From Streptomyces pactum (GTDB lineage Bacteria; Actinomycetota; Actinomycetes; Streptomycetales; Streptomycetaceae), in contig NZ_CP019724.1 of the NCBI RefSeq assembly GCF_002005225.1, positions 1,488,001 to 1,552,000 of the forward strand: a stretch of 64,000 bases of DNA, given 5' to 3'. Numbering within the stretch: position 1 is the first letter of the stretch; each line of letters begins with the position of its first letter. The position numbers and the translations under genes were made by a program. Below, piece after piece: positions 8,151 to 36,851 of this stretch. Under the pieces are notes generated by a model, which made no database searches, was not told where the DNA came from, and saw only the letters and a program-made list of their open reading frames with translations.

Positions 8151-10025
8151 TCAGGGCGTGTACACCGTGGGCCTGGGTGCCGTCGCCATGCCGTCGCCCA
8201 GGAAGAAGCTCGGGTGCGGCGGCTGGTTGTAGGCGGTGTTCTGCCAGGCCAGGGCCGTGCGGTACTGGGTGTCGTGGAGGAGGGTCGTGATCCTGCGGTC
8301 CGTGTCGTGCGGGGTGGAGTAGATACGGAGCGCGGTGTTGTTGCTCGTGCGCCAGACGACCTCCTCGCGCCAGTCGCCGAGGATGTCCCCGGCCAGGACC
8401 GGCGTGGCCTTCGTGCCGTTGTTGGAGGCGACGCCGGAACCGGTGAGCAGGCGGGTGTCGCCCGAGGTGCCGTACTTGTCGACGCGGGTGCCGTCGAGGA
8501 GTTCGCGGACGGGGTCGCCGTCCCACCAGGACAGGAAGTTGGCGCCGGCGGGCTTGCGGCTGTGGACCACCGTGCCCTTCGGGTTGCGGATGCCGCTCTC
8601 CGCCGACGACCAGGACTCGGCGCCCGCGCTGCCGGACCAGATGTCGGCGGAGACGCCCCGGCCGTTGTCGCCGCCCGCACCGGTGGACCAGATGATCTGC
8701 CCGGTGCGCGCGTCCGCCATCCACGACGACGGCTTCGAGCCGTCCTCGTCGACCTTGAACTCCTCCAGGCCCGCGCGGGACGGGTCGAGGTCGCCGACGT
8801 GCATGGCGTCGCCGTGGCCGTTCCTCGTGGTCCACAGGCCCCAGCCGTTGTCGTCGACGGCCATCGCGCCGTAGACGATCTCGTCCTTGCCGTCGCCGTC
8901 GACGTCCGCGACGGACAACTGGTGGTTGCCCTGGCCGTCGTAGCCCTTGCCCGCGTTGGTGGAGGAGTTGGTGTCGAAGGTCCAGCGGCGGGTGAAGCGG
9001 CCGTCGCGCCAGTCCCAGGCGGCGATCACCGAGCGGGTGTAGTAGCCGCGCGCCATGATCAGTGAGGGACGGGAGCCGTCCAGGTAGGCCGTGCCGGCCA
9101 GGAAGCGGTCGACGCGGTTGCCGTAGGAGTCGCCCCACGAGGAGACGTTGCCCCGGGCGGGGACGTAGTCGACGGTGCCCATGGCCTTGCCGGTCTGCCC
9201 GTTGAACATGGTCAGGTACTCGGGACCGGACAGGATGTAGCCGCTCGAGTTGCGGTGGTCGGCCGAGGAGCTGCCGATGACCGCCCCGGTGCCGTCCCTC
9301 GTGCCGTCGGCGGTCTTCATGGCCACCTCGGCCGTGCCGTCGCCGTCGTAGTCGTAGACCTGGAACTGCGTGTAGTGGGCACCGGAGCGGATGTTGCGGC
9401 CCAGGTCGACGCGCCACAGCCGGGTGCCGTCGAGCTTGACGCCGTCCACGATCGTGTTGCCCGTGTAGCCGGACTGGGAGTTGTCCTTGGCGTTGGTCGG
9501 CTGCCACTTGAGGACGATGTCCAGCGCTCCGTCGCCGTCGAGGTCGCCGACGGAGGCGTCGTTGGCCTCGTAGGTGTAGGAGACGCCGTCGGGGGTGGTA
9601 CCGCCGGCGGGCGGGCTGATGGGGACGTCCTTGTAACCGGCCCGGAACTGGACGGCGTGGACCGAGTCGCCCTGTTCCGTGCCGTTCACGACCGCGCGGA
9701 CCGTGTAGTCGGCGTGGGAGGGGGCTCCCGGGTGGAAGTAGGTGGTGGTGCCGGTGACCGGGCCGGAGTTGACCCTCGTGCCGGCCCGGTAGACGTTGAA
9801 CGAGACATTGTCCGGGTCGGTGCCGAGCCAGCGCCAGCTCACCAGGTTGCCGTCACCGGTGTGGACGCTGACCACTCCCCGGTCGAGGGCCTCGACCTGC
9901 CGGGCCGTGGCGGCCTCGGCGCTGTCGGCGGTGAGCGTCGTCAGACCCGCGCCGACGAGGCCCGCGGCGGCGAGGGCCGCGCCGAGGACCAGGGGGCGTC
10001 TGCGGTACTTGTGGGGGTGCCTCAC
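8151..10025 (-). CDS. Secreted PL11 rhamnogalacturonan lyase
   Basis: Cleaves the rhamnogalacturonan I backbone of pectin by beta-elimination outside the cell. The GTG at 10025 follows AAGGAGG with eight bases between. The 624-aa protein has a signal peptide (about 1-39, ending SAEA), an N-terminal beta domain (about 40-145) and the eight-bladed propeller typical of PL11. The propeller carries repeated calcium-binding D-x-D-G-D-G loops (DLDGDGALDI, DYDGDGTAEV, DVDGDGKDEI). Length and motif order match YesW/YesX-type lyases. It extends the wall-degrading set of this flank to pectin, though I see no CebR box near it. Confidence 0.93.
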   Translation of the reverse strand: MRHPHKYRRRPLVLGAALAAAGLVGAGLTTLTADSAEAATARQVEALDRGVVSVHTGDGNLVSWRWLGTDPDNVSFNVYRAGTRVNSGPVTGTTTYFHPGAPSHADYTVRAVVNGTEQGDSVHAVQFRAGYKDVPISPPAGGTTPDGVSYTYEANDASVGDLDGDGALDIVLKWQPTNAKDNSQSGYTGNTIVDGVKLDGTRLWRVDLGRNIRSGAHYTQFQVYDYDGDGTAEVAMKTADGTRDGTGAVIGSSSADHRNSSGYILSGPEYLTMFNGQTGKAMGTVDYVPARGNVSSWGDSYGNRVDRFLAGTAYLDGSRPSLIMARGYYTRSVIAAWDWRDGRFTRRWTFDTNSSTNAGKGYDGQGNHQLSVADVDGDGKDEIVYGAMAVDDNGWGLWTTRNGHGDAMHVGDLDPSRAGLEEFKVDEDGSKPSSWMADARTGQIIWSTGAGGDNGRGVSADIWSGSAGAESWSSAESGIRNPKGTVVHSRKPAGANFLSWWDGDPVRELLDGTRVDKYGTSGDTRLLTGSGVASNNGTKATPVLAGDILGDWREEVVWRTSNNTALRIYSTPHDTDRRITTLLHDTQYRTALAWQNTAYNQPPHPSFFLGDGMATAPRPTVYTP

Positions 10026-10111
10026 GGGACGAACCTCCTTGAGGACGGATGGGTTCCGTCTCTCAGTCGCCGCCCGGGGCAGCCGGGTTGCCGCTCTCGG
10101 CCCGCTGCTTC

Positions 10112-10851
10112 CTACGGCTTCGCGAACGCCCTCAGCGTGAAGACCGGGTCGGGGCGCGGCCGGTCCTGGTCGGGCAGGGCCGCGAGCCGGGTGGCGAAGT
10201 GCTCGGCGCGCGGGTCACCCGGCGGCAGCGTGACGAACCAGCCGCGCCGCAGGTCGGCGACGGTGCGGCGGGGGCTGCGGCCCTGGCCGTGGCCGGTGAA
10301 GCGGGCCTGCCCCGCCGGGACCAGGCCGTGCGCGCGGGCATGCTCCCGACGAGGCCGGCGGCGTCGTGGGCGGTGCTCGGCGGACGGGAGGCCAGCACCG
10401 CGTCGATGTCGCTGCCCACGTTGTGCGAGGCGCCCTTGTCGACCGTGGTCACGTACACTCCGCCGGGCCGCAGGACCCGGGAGCACTCGCCGACGATCGC
10501 CCGCACGTTCGCGTCGCCGCCGGCCAGGTGCAGCAGCCACACGCTGCTGACCGCGTCGAACTCCCCGTCGCGGAAGGGCAGTCGGCGGCAGTCGGCCAGC
10601 ACGACGGCGCCGGGCAGCCGGGCGGCCGCGTAGCGGGCCATGGCGGGGGCGAGGTCGGCGCCGGTCACGCGCATGCCCTCCCGCGCGGCGGCGAACCGCC
10701 GGGTGACGATGCCGGTGCCGCAGGCGATGTCGAGCAGGCTGCGCGCGTCCGGACGTACGAGGCTCAGTACGGCCCGTGCCGCGGCTTCGGCGCGGGGCTC
10801 GCCGCCGCGGGAGGCGTCGTACCGCTCCGCTTCCTTGTCGTAGTCGAGCAC
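10112..10851 (-). pseudogene. Class I SAM-dependent methyltransferase interrupted by a one-base frameshift
   Basis: The GTG at 10851 opens a methyltransferase fold: SAM motif I LLDIACGTGIV, the acidic motif GADLAPAM, the DAVSSVWLLHL strand and the post-motif RVLRPGGVYV. After about residue 168 (near 10343-10351) this frame degenerates into Arg/Ser/Pro-rich sequence. The next frame instead continues with a natural ending (HARAHGLVPAGQ ... PVFTLRAFAKP) and stops at 10112. One base missing around GTCGGGAGC explains both. Read in the original frame the gene would end at 10132 with a nonsense tail. It is either a recent pseudogene or an assembly error. It starts five bases after the pterin dehydratase stop, so the two formed an operon. 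Substrate unknown. Confidence 0.7.
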
Positions 10852-10856
10852 ACCGT

Positions 10857-11162
10857 TCAGTGTGCCCCATGGCCGGCGGCCAGGTCCTCCACCCTGCGGG
10901 CGAGCCCGACGTCCTTCTCGGTGACGGCACCGCCCGCGCTGTGGGTGTGCACGGCCAGGGAGACCGTGTTGTACCCGAGGGTCAGGTCGGAGTGGTGATC
11001 GAGCTCCTCCTGCACCTGGGCGATGTGGACGACCATCGCGGTGGCCGCGAAGTGCGAGCCGAGCCGGTAGGAACGCGTGAGGCGGCCGTCGTCGAGGGAC
11101 CAGCCCGGCAGCTCGGCCAGCCGCTCCTCGATCTCCTTCTGCGACAGCGGTTCGACGGGCAT
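10857..11162 (-). CDS. Pterin-4a-carbinolamine dehydratase (PCD/DCoH) family protein
   Basis: A 101-aa single-domain protein. The family motif is present as EELDHHSDLTLGYNTVSL followed by HTHSAGGAVTEKD, giving the paired His and the later His that form the dehydratase site. The family dehydrates 4a-hydroxytetrahydropterin during recycling. Many actinobacterial members stand alone without a nearby pterin hydroxylase, as here, so the physiological partner is unknown. The ATG at 11162 follows a purine-rich AGGAAGGGAG. It is the first gene of a two-gene unit with the frameshifted methyltransferase and is divergent from the XRE regulator across 138 bp. Confidence 0.85.
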   Translation of the reverse strand: MPVEPLSQKEIEERLAELPGWSLDDGRLTRSYRLGSHFAATAMVVHIAQVQEELDHHSDLTLGYNTVSLAVHTHSAGGAVTEKDVGLARRVEDLAAGHGAH

Positions 11163-11300
11163 GGGCTGCGCTCCCTTCCTGGGCGGTACCTGTGGGTATC
11201 TCCTCGGTCCCCTTCAGCCTGCCACAGCACGGCCGCCCGAGCCCTGGTCGGGAGGGTCGGCCGGTCCCGCCGCGGAAGGCCGTCGGTTACCGTTCGGCGT

Positions 11301-12125
11301 ATGACCGCACTCGTGACCGGCACCGCTCCCACCGCCGCCACCGCACAGGGCGTGGGCCCGCTGCTGCGGGCCTGGCGGGAGCGGCGGCGGGTCAGCCAAC
11401 TGGAGCTGGCGCTGCGCGCCGACTCCTCTGCCCGGCACATCAGCTTCATCGAGACGGGCCGCTCCCGGCCGAGCGAGGAGATGGTGCTGCGGCTCGCCGA
11501 GCACCTGGACGTCCCCGTACGGGAGCGCAACGCGCTGCTGCTCGCGGCCGGTTACGCCCCGCACTATCCGGAGACGCCGCTGGACGACCCGGCGCTGGAC
11601 GCCCTGCGCGAGGGCATGGAGCGGCTGATCCGGGGCTACGAGCCGTATCCGGCGCTGGTCGTCGACGCGACGTACCAGGTGCTCGCCGCCAACCGGGGCA
11701 TCCTGATGCTGATGGACGGCGTACCGGAGCATCTGCTCGAGCCGCCGCTGAACGCGATGCGGCTGACCCTGCACCCGCAGGGCCTGGCGCCGCGCATCCC
11801 CAACCTGCGCGAGTGGCGCGGGCACCTGCTGGAGCAGATGGAGCGGCAGATCGCCCTGCACCGCTCGGAGCCGCTGCGGGCGCTGTACGAGGAGGTGGCG
11901 GCGTATCCGGTGCCGGACACGGCGCGGGGCGAGGAGCCGGCCGAGGCGGTGCCGTACTTCGCGCTGCCGATGCAGATCGAGCACGAGGGCCGGACCCTGT
12001 CGTTCATCTCGTCCATCTCCACCTTCAACACGCCGATGGACGTGACCGTCGCCGAGCTGGCCATCGAGACGCTGCTCCCGGCCGACCCGGCGACGGTCAA
12101 GTATCTCCACTCGTTGCTGCCCTGA
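11301..12125 (+). CDS. XRE-family regulator with MmyB-like ligand-binding domain
   Basis: A 274-aa protein. An N-terminal Cro/CI-type helix-turn-helix (about 15-75, with the family signature SARHISFIETGRSRPS) is followed by the C-terminal MmyB-type domain (about 100-270), proposed in this family to bind small molecules such as fatty acids. It is the first gene left of the PKS cluster and converges on the AT-ER gene. Its ATG at 11301 has no Shine-Dalgarno in the 20 bases before it, so a leaderless transcript is plausible. Family members usually autoregulate or control a divergent neighbour, here the pterin dehydratase/methyltransferase pair. Whether it controls the PKS cluster is open. Confidence 0.88.
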   Translation: MTALVTGTAPTAATAQGVGPLLRAWRERRRVSQLELALRADSSARHISFIETGRSRPSEEMVLRLAEHLDVPVRERNALLLAAGYAPHYPETPLDDPALDALREGMERLIRGYEPYPALVVDATYQVLAANRGILMLMDGVPEHLLEPPLNAMRLTLHPQGLAPRIPNLREWRGHLLEQMERQIALHRSEPLRALYEEVAAYPVPDTARGEEPAEAVPYFALPMQIEHEGRTLSFISSISTFNTPMDVTVAELAIETLLPADPATVKYLHSLLP

Positions 12126-12138
12126 CGCCGTCCCGGCG

Positions 12139-12177
12139 CGTCCGGGCCGGCGATCGCCCGCGCGGCGTGCCCGGACG
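12139..12177. terminator. Bidirectional hairpin between convergent genes
   Basis: A perfect 9-bp stem (CGTCCGGGC with GCCCGGACG) lies in the 74-bp gap between the ends of the XRE regulator and the AT-ER gene. It would separate the PKS cluster transcript from the flank. Confidence 0.55.
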
Positions 12178-12199
12178 GGTCCGGTTCGCCGCACCGAGC

Positions 12200-15100
12200 T
12201 CAGCCGAAGCTGCGCAGTCGTGCGGAGAGGTGGGCGGCGGCGCCGTCCATCAGGGCGTCGGCGATCGCCTCCACCGTGCGGGCACGCCACGGGTGGAGTT
12301 CGGTGTCCGCGACCACCTGGTTGAAGGCGCCCATGGCGGGGCCGCAGTGCACCAGGTAGTCCACCCGGGAGCCCTGGTCACCGCGCACGGCGAGGCGGAA
12401 GCCGCGTGTGAAGTAGCCGCGGAACACGGCCGCCAGTTGCTGCTCGGGGGTGCTGCCCGCCGCCACGGGCGCCGGGGCCTCGCCGCCCAGGTACCGGTCG
12501 AGAACCTGACTCCTGGTCTCGTCGTCCAGCTCGGCGAGCGAGCCGTGCCGGCGCCACAGCTCGTGCAGCCGGGACGCCCGGGCCGGGAAGAACAGCCCCC
12601 GCTTGAGGTAGCGGGCCTGGACGCCCAGGTCGAACAACTCGCCCCAGGGCGCGGTGTCCACGTCGTACTCGCGGGCCTCCTGGAGGATGTCCTTCACCTC
12701 CGCGCTGGTGGCCGCCTCCACGGAGCACTGGTTGACCGAGCCGGTCAGCACGAAGTCGGCGCCGAGCAGGAACGCGGCCCCGGCGGCCTCGGGGGTGCCG
12801 ATGCCGCCCGCGCACCCCACGTGCACCCGGTGGCCGCCCGTCGCGGTCGTGTCGCGCAGCCGCAGCACGGCGGGCAGCAGGGTCAGCAGGTCGGCCGTGC
12901 TGCTCAGCCAGCCGCCGTCGGCCTCCACGCACAGATCGTCCGCCATCGGCCGTCCGGCCGCCGCGCGGGCCTCCTCCGCGGTGACCTCGCCCGCCTCCAG
13001 CAGCCGGGTGACCAGCCGCTCGGGCGGCGGGGCCAGGAACTCGGCGGCCACGTCCGTGCGGGACACCTTGGCGATGATGCGGCCGCCCTTGAGGCGGAAC
13101 CGGACCAGCGCCGGGGTGATCAGCGGGAAGCCGGACGCCTCGACCAGGTCGACGCCGTGCCGCAGGAGCAGGTCCACGAGGGCCGACTCCTCATCGGGGG
13201 CGCCGTGCCGGTACAGCAGGTTGACACCGAAGGAGCCGCCCAGGCCCAGGTCCCCGGCCACGTCGCCCAGCAGGGCGTCCACGTCGTCGAGGCGCAGCCC
13301 GCCGGTCCCCAGGAAGCCGAGGAGCCCTGCCTTGGCCGCCGCGCCCAGCATCTCGCGGCCCGAGATGCCGCCGTACAGGGCGCCCAGCAGGTACGCGCGC
13401 CGCAGACCGTACCGCTCGCGGAAGGTGGCGGCTCCGAGGGTGTCGGCCGTCGGGGCGGCGGAGGCCGCGGGCCCCATGGGCGGCGGCGACTGGACGGCGG
13501 GCAGCGGCTCGACGAACCGATCCGCCGCTGCCGGCGCGGGCAGTGGTGCAATGAGGCGTTCCTCCGCTGCCGGCGCGGGCAGCGGCTCCGCATTCTTTCT
13601 GATCTTGGTGACCAGATTGGTCAGGACCCGGCCCGGGCCCAGCTCCACGAACTCGAAGTCGCCGTGGCCCATCAGCCGACGCACGGTGTCGGTCCAGCGG
13701 ACCGGGGAGGCGATCTGCGCGGTCAGGGTCGACTTGACGGCGCCGGGGGCGTACGGCCGCGCGTCCACGTTGGCGAGCACCGGGACGGCCGGGTCCCGCA
13801 GGGTGAAGCCGTCCAGGAAGCGGGCGAACTCCGCGGCGGTGTCCCGCATGAGGCGGGAGTGGAAGGGCGCGCTGACGTTGAGCCGGACGGCGCGGACGCC
13901 GGCCGACTCGAAGGCGGCGCGGGCCGCGTCGACGTGCTCGGCCGGGCCGGACAGCACGAACTGGTCGGGGGCGTTGTGGTTGGCCAGGTCGAGCTCGTCG
14001 ATGCCGCGGTCGGCGAGCACCCGCAGCACGGTCGCCTCGTCGCAGCCGACCACCGCGGCCATCCCGCCACCGCCGGCCTCCGCCATCAGGGCGCCGCGCC
14101 GCCGCACCAGGCGCAGCCCGGTTTCGAAGTCGAAGACGCCGGCGGCGAACAGGGCCGCGTACTCGCCGAGGCTGTGGCCGACCAGGTAGTCGGCGGGCTC
14201 GGCATCCTCGGCGAGCCGGTCGAGGTAGGTCAGGACGCTGACGACGTAGAGCGCCGGCTGTGTGTACTCGGTGCGGCCCAGGCGGCGCTCCGGGTCGTGG
14301 ACGCACAGCTCCTCGGTCGAGTAGCCGAGCACGCGGTCGGCGATCGCGGTCTCCCGCGGGTACCTGGCGAACAGCTCCTTGCCCATACCCCGCCGCTGGG
14401 ACCCCTGACCTGGGAAACCGTAGACCTTCATGCCGTGTGCCTTCCTTGCCGTCTCCGCTGTCACCAAAGTCGGATGCGGATGTCTGATCGCAGTGGTGGA
14501 GGGGGTGCTCAGGGTGGAGCGGGTGGAGGCCGGTGCCGCGAGTGCCCGGACCTGGTCGAGGTTGCGTGGGTCGTGACCGAACGGACTGAGCAGCGGCAGT
14601 GAACGCGAGCGGTCGCCCGCCGGGAGGTTGCCGCGGACGAAGTTGTGCAGGGTTCCCGAGGGGCCCAGGTCGAGGTAGAGGAAGTCCCCGCGGGCACGCA
14701 TCGCGGCCATGGCCCGCTCGAACTCGATGGGTCTGCGGGCGACCTGCCAGAAGTGGTCGGCACCGGGCCGCTCGACGAGCCGTCCGTCCACGCACGACAC
14801 CCAGGGGATGCGCGGCGGGGCGAAGGCCACCCCGTCGAAGACGGCCCGGCACTCGGTGAGGACGCCGTCCATCAGGCTGGAGTGGTAGGGGTACTCGACC
14901 GGTACCCGCTGGTACAGCACGTCGGCCGCGCGCAGGGCCGCCTCGGCCCGGTCCAGGTCCGCGTCGGCGCCCGCGACCACGATGTGGCCGGGGTAGTTGC
15001 GGGCGGCCACCTCGCAGCCGGGCAGCTCGGGGATCCGGTCCCGGCCGTCCGGGCGGGTGATGACCGCGAGCAACCCGCCGCGCGGGCCCCCCGGCAGCCC

Positions 15101-15519
15101 CTCCGCCTGCCCGACGAGCAGCCGCAGGCACGTCTCGGCGTCGATGCTGCCGGAGACGACCGCGGCCGCGTACTCGCCGAGGCTGGAACCGAGCAGGTAG
15201 TCCGGCTCGACGCCGGCCGCGCGCAGGGTCTCGGCCAGCGCGAGCTCGATCATGACGATCGCCGGGTGGGTGAGCCGGGTGTCGATGAAGGGGTCGTTCT
15301 TGCGCCGGGCCGGGTCGAACACCCGGGCGAGGACCGACTCACCCAGCAGCCCGGCGGCGACGGTGTCGTACCGCCGCAGGGCCGTACGGAACACCTCGTC
15401 GGACTCGAAGAGTTCCTCGCCCATGCGGTAGTACTGCGAGCCCTGCCCGGAGAACATGAAAACCACGGGCAGGCGCCCGGTGGGCGTCTCGGTGACCGGG
15501 GGCGTCCCGGTGGCCGCGG

Positions 15520-15523
<4 letters not shown>
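12200..15523 (-). CDS. Trans-acting acyl hydrolase-acyltransferase-enoyl reductase of the PKS
   Basis: Supplies malonyl units to the AT-less modules. The GTG at 15523 overlaps the TGA of the upstream PKS (GTGA), fixing the start. The 1107 aa hold three domains. The first, AT-like (about 10-300), has GSSLGEY, and the Arg that normally holds the malonyl carboxylate is Gln (LLVGQAEG), which points to a PedC-type proofreading acyl hydrolase. The second AT (about 345-640) has GHSLGEYAA, Arg in VRRRGALM and APFHS, the pattern of a malonyl-CoA transacylase. The third (about 690-1107) is a PfaD-type FMN enoyl reductase with the CAGGIGTPEAA phosphate-binding loop and GSVNQCSVEA. The linker near 630-690 has a duplicated PLPAPAAE unit. 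It is the last gene of the cluster on this side. No module in the window obviously needs enoyl reduction. Confidence 0.93.
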
Positions 15524-34113
<18,590 letters not shown>

Positions 34114-34177
34114 AGTTGCTCTCTCTCACAGGTCTTCGGTCGGCCACCGCGGGCCGGGGCGTCGCCGCCGGGCGGGG

Positions 34178-36832
34178 TCAGGCCTGGCCGGTGTGGCGGG
34201 CCGCCGCGCGCTGGGCTCGCCGGGAGGTCCGCGTCGCCGGGGCGGTGCCGTCGCCGCCGCCCGGGGCCGTGCCGGGGGCGAGGCCCATCAGCTCGGCGAG
34301 GTTGTCCACGAAGGACCGGATGGTGGGGAACTCGACGAAGGAGGCGGCCGGGACCTCGAAGCCCAGTTCCTCGCCGAGCTTGGCGACGACCTCGATGAGC
34401 ACCAGGGAGTCCAGGCCGAGATCGAAGAGGTTGGTGTCGAGGGTGGCGAGGTGCCGGCCGCCGAGGACCTTGCCGATCGCCTCGCAGAGGTAGTCCCGGA
34501 TCAGTTCGGCGTTGTGCTCCGGGTCGGCCGGGTCGAAGCGGGTGATCAGCCGGTCTCCGGCCGGTGCCGCCTCGGTCCGGGTGCCGTGGCCGCCGGGCTC
34601 CACCCAGTGCCGCCGTCGCTCGAAGCGGTGGGTGGGCAGGGGCACCCGGCGGATGTCCCTGCCGGTGTGCACGGCCGCGAAGTCGAGGTCGGCGCCGAGC
34701 ACCCACTGGTCGGCGGCGAGGGTGAGCAGGTGGGTGAGGCCCCCGGGTTCGCCGTCCGGCGGGGTGAGGCGGACCGCGTGCCGGCCGGTGCCGTCGAGCA
34801 GCGCGTCCGGGGCGGCCGTCGCGTCGGCGGGGCCGGTCCAGTGGACGGGGTCGCGGCCCTCGTCCTCGGTCATCCAGCGGCCGGTGCGCGGCGACACGAC
34901 GGGCAGCCGGGGCGGGTCGACGCGGTGCGGGACGGTGCCGCGGGCCAGGGCGAGGGCGTCGGCGAGCGGGAGGGCCTCGGCGAGGGCGGCGGCCGTGGCG
35001 AGGCCGGTGCCGGTGGCGGCGAGGCCGGCCGGTGCGACGCCCCAGGTGGTGAGGGCGGTGGCGAGGGCGTACTCGTGGCTGCAGGCGGCGACCGCGCCGT
35101 CCTCGGCGAGGAGGGCTTCGGCCTCGCCGGGGCGCCCGAGCGCGGCGGCGCAGGCGTCGGCGGCGTCCCGGTAGGCGGGCACCGACGCGTACAGCTCGGC
35201 CGTGCCGGCCGGGTCGGCGCCGGTGCCGGTGCCGGTCAGGACGAGGACGGGGGCGCTCGGCTCGCGTCCGGTGGTGCCGCGACGGATGCGCTCCCCGTTG
35301 CCGAGGGCGAGCGCCATGGCCGCGGAGCGGGTGCTGTCGGCGACCAGGGCCAGGCGGTGGCGGTGGGCGCGGCGGCCGAGGCCGAGGGTCTGGGCGACGG
35401 CGGCGGGATCCAGGCCGGGGTTGGCCCGCAGATGGCGGGCCAGGGCGGCGGCGGCCTGTTCGAGGGCGTCCTCGGAGCGGGCGGAGAGCACCAGCAGCTC
35501 CGGCCGGCTCTCCTGGGGGGCCTGCGCGCGGGCCGGGCCCTCCTGGAGGATCACGTGGGCGTTCGTACCGCCGATGCCGAAGGAGCTGACGCCGGCGCGC
35601 AGCGGGCCCGTCCCGCTCTTCCACTCGGTCTTCTCGGTGTTGACGAAGAACGGGCCGGTGGCGAAGTCGATGTCCGGGTTGGGCTCGGTGAAGTGCAGGC
35701 TGGGCACCAGGGTGCGGTGCTCCAGCATGAGCGCGGTCTTGATCAGGCCCGCCATGCCGGCGGCCGTGTCCAGGTGACCGATGTTGGTCTTCACCGAGCC
35801 GAGCGCGCAGTAGCCGGACCGGTCGGTGCCGTCCCGGAAGGCCTCGGTGAGCGCGGCGACCTCGATGGGGTCGCCCAGCGGAGTGCCGGTGCCGTGCGCC
35901 TCGACGTAGCCGATGGTCTCCGGGTCGACGTCGGCGACGTCCTGGGCGTCGGCGATGACGGCGGCCTGCCCGGAGATGCTGGGCGCGGTGTAACCGGTCT
36001 TGGCGGAGCCGTCGTTGTTGACGGCGGAGCCCTTGATGACGGCGTGGATCCAGTCCCCGTCGGCGACTGCCTCCTTCAGGCGCTTGAGGACGACCGCTCC
36101 GGCGCCGCTGCCGATCACGGTGCCGCGGGCCTCCGCGTCGAAGGCGCGGCAGTGGCCGTCGGGCGAGAAGATCATGCCTTCCTGGTACTGGTAGCCCTGG
36201 CCCGGCGGGTTGAGGTGGACGGCGCCGACCAGGGCCATGTCGCACTCGCCGCCGAGCAGGGCGAGGCAGGCGGTGTGCAGGGCGACCAGCGAGGTGGAGC
36301 AGGCGGTGTTGACGCTGACGCTGGGGCCGGTCAGGTTGAGCTTGTACGACACCCGGGTGGCGAGGAAGTCCTTGTCGTTGGCGAGCATCAGCCGGTAGTG
36401 GTCCACGGAGGACGCGGCCCGGTAGCGCTCGCCCAGGTTGTGCAGCAGGTAGGTGTTCATCCCGGCGCCCGCGTAGACGCCGACCTGGGCGTCGGTGCGC
36501 CCGGGGTCGTAGCCGGCCCGCTCCAGGGCCTCCAGGGCGCACTCCAGGAACACCCGGTGCTGCGGGTCGAGGATCTCGGCCTCGTCCTGGGTGAACTGGA
36601 ACAGCTCGGAGTCGAACAGGTCGGTGCCGGGGATGGTCTGGGCGGCCTTCACGTAGCGCGGGTCGGCCAGCCGGGCGGCGGGCACTCCGGCGGCGAGGAG
36701 TTCCTCGTCGGTGTACCGGGTCAGCGTCTCGCGGCCTTCGCTGAGCACGTCCCAGAAGCGGTCGACGGAGTCGGCGCCCGGGAAGCGGCAGGCCATGCCG
36801 ATGATGGCGACGTCGGAGTCGGAAAGCGTCAT
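34178..36832 (-). CDS. Single-module trans-AT PKS: KS-(decayed AT)-ACP
   Basis: An 884-aa protein starting at ATG 36832 with AGGAG upstream. KS about 5-430 with Cys near 178 (TACSTSL) and both His (EAHGTGT, NIGHLD). Residues about 440-760 keep the outline of a cis-AT (EYALATALTTWG ... LADALALA), but the active site GHSLGE has become TGTGLA, so it is dead. ACP near 808 (LGLDSL). There are no reductive domains, so the beta-keto group is left intact. This is what is required when the carbonyl of formyl-Gly plus one acetate unit becomes part of an oxazole ring. It lies 19 bases after the PP-loop ATPase and upstream of the large PKS/NRPS. It is the likely first extension module after the formyl-Gly loading protein. 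Its KS is closest in sequence style to KS1 of the 4988-aa PKS (both share NDKDFLATR). Confidence 0.93.
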   Translation of the reverse strand: MTLSDSDVAIIGMACRFPGADSVDRFWDVLSEGRETLTRYTDEELLAAGVPAARLADPRYVKAAQTIPGTDLFDSELFQFTQDEAEILDPQHRVFLECALEALERAGYDPGRTDAQVGVYAGAGMNTYLLHNLGERYRAASSVDHYRLMLANDKDFLATRVSYKLNLTGPSVSVNTACSTSLVALHTACLALLGGECDMALVGAVHLNPPGQGYQYQEGMIFSPDGHCRAFDAEARGTVIGSGAGAVVLKRLKEAVADGDWIHAVIKGSAVNNDGSAKTGYTAPSISGQAAVIADAQDVADVDPETIGYVEAHGTGTPLGDPIEVAALTEAFRDGTDRSGYCALGSVKTNIGHLDTAAGMAGLIKTALMLEHRTLVPSLHFTEPNPDIDFATGPFFVNTEKTEWKSGTGPLRAGVSSFGIGGTNAHVILQEGPARAQAPQESRPELLVLSARSEDALEQAAAALARHLRANPGLDPAAVAQTLGLGRRAHRHRLALVADSTRSAAMALALGNGERIRRGTTGREPSAPVLVLTGTGTGADPAGTAELYASVPAYRDAADACAAALGRPGEAEALLAEDGAVAACSHEYALATALTTWGVAPAGLAATGTGLATAAALAEALPLADALALARGTVPHRVDPPRLPVVSPRTGRWMTEDEGRDPVHWTGPADATAAPDALLDGTGRHAVRLTPPDGEPGGLTHLLTLAADQWVLGADLDFAAVHTGRDIRRVPLPTHRFERRRHWVEPGGHGTRTEAAPAGDRLITRFDPADPEHNAELIRDYLCEAIGKVLGGRHLATLDTNLFDLGLDSLVLIEVVAKLGEELGFEVPAASFVEFPTIRSFVDNLAELMGLAPGTAPGGGDGTAPATRTSRRAQRAAARHTGQA

Positions 36833-36851
36833 GGTGTTCTCCTGCTCGGGG

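Noticed and set aside
10026..10111. Possible RNA element in the gap before the PL11 gene
   Set aside because: Only a weak 5-bp CCCGG/CCGGG hairpin and the ribosome site are visible; nothing specific.
10776..11300. Extension of the XRE regulator upstream to 10776
   Set aside because: It would overlap the divergent pterin dehydratase in antisense, and the added residues resemble no domain; the HTH begins soon after ATG 11301.
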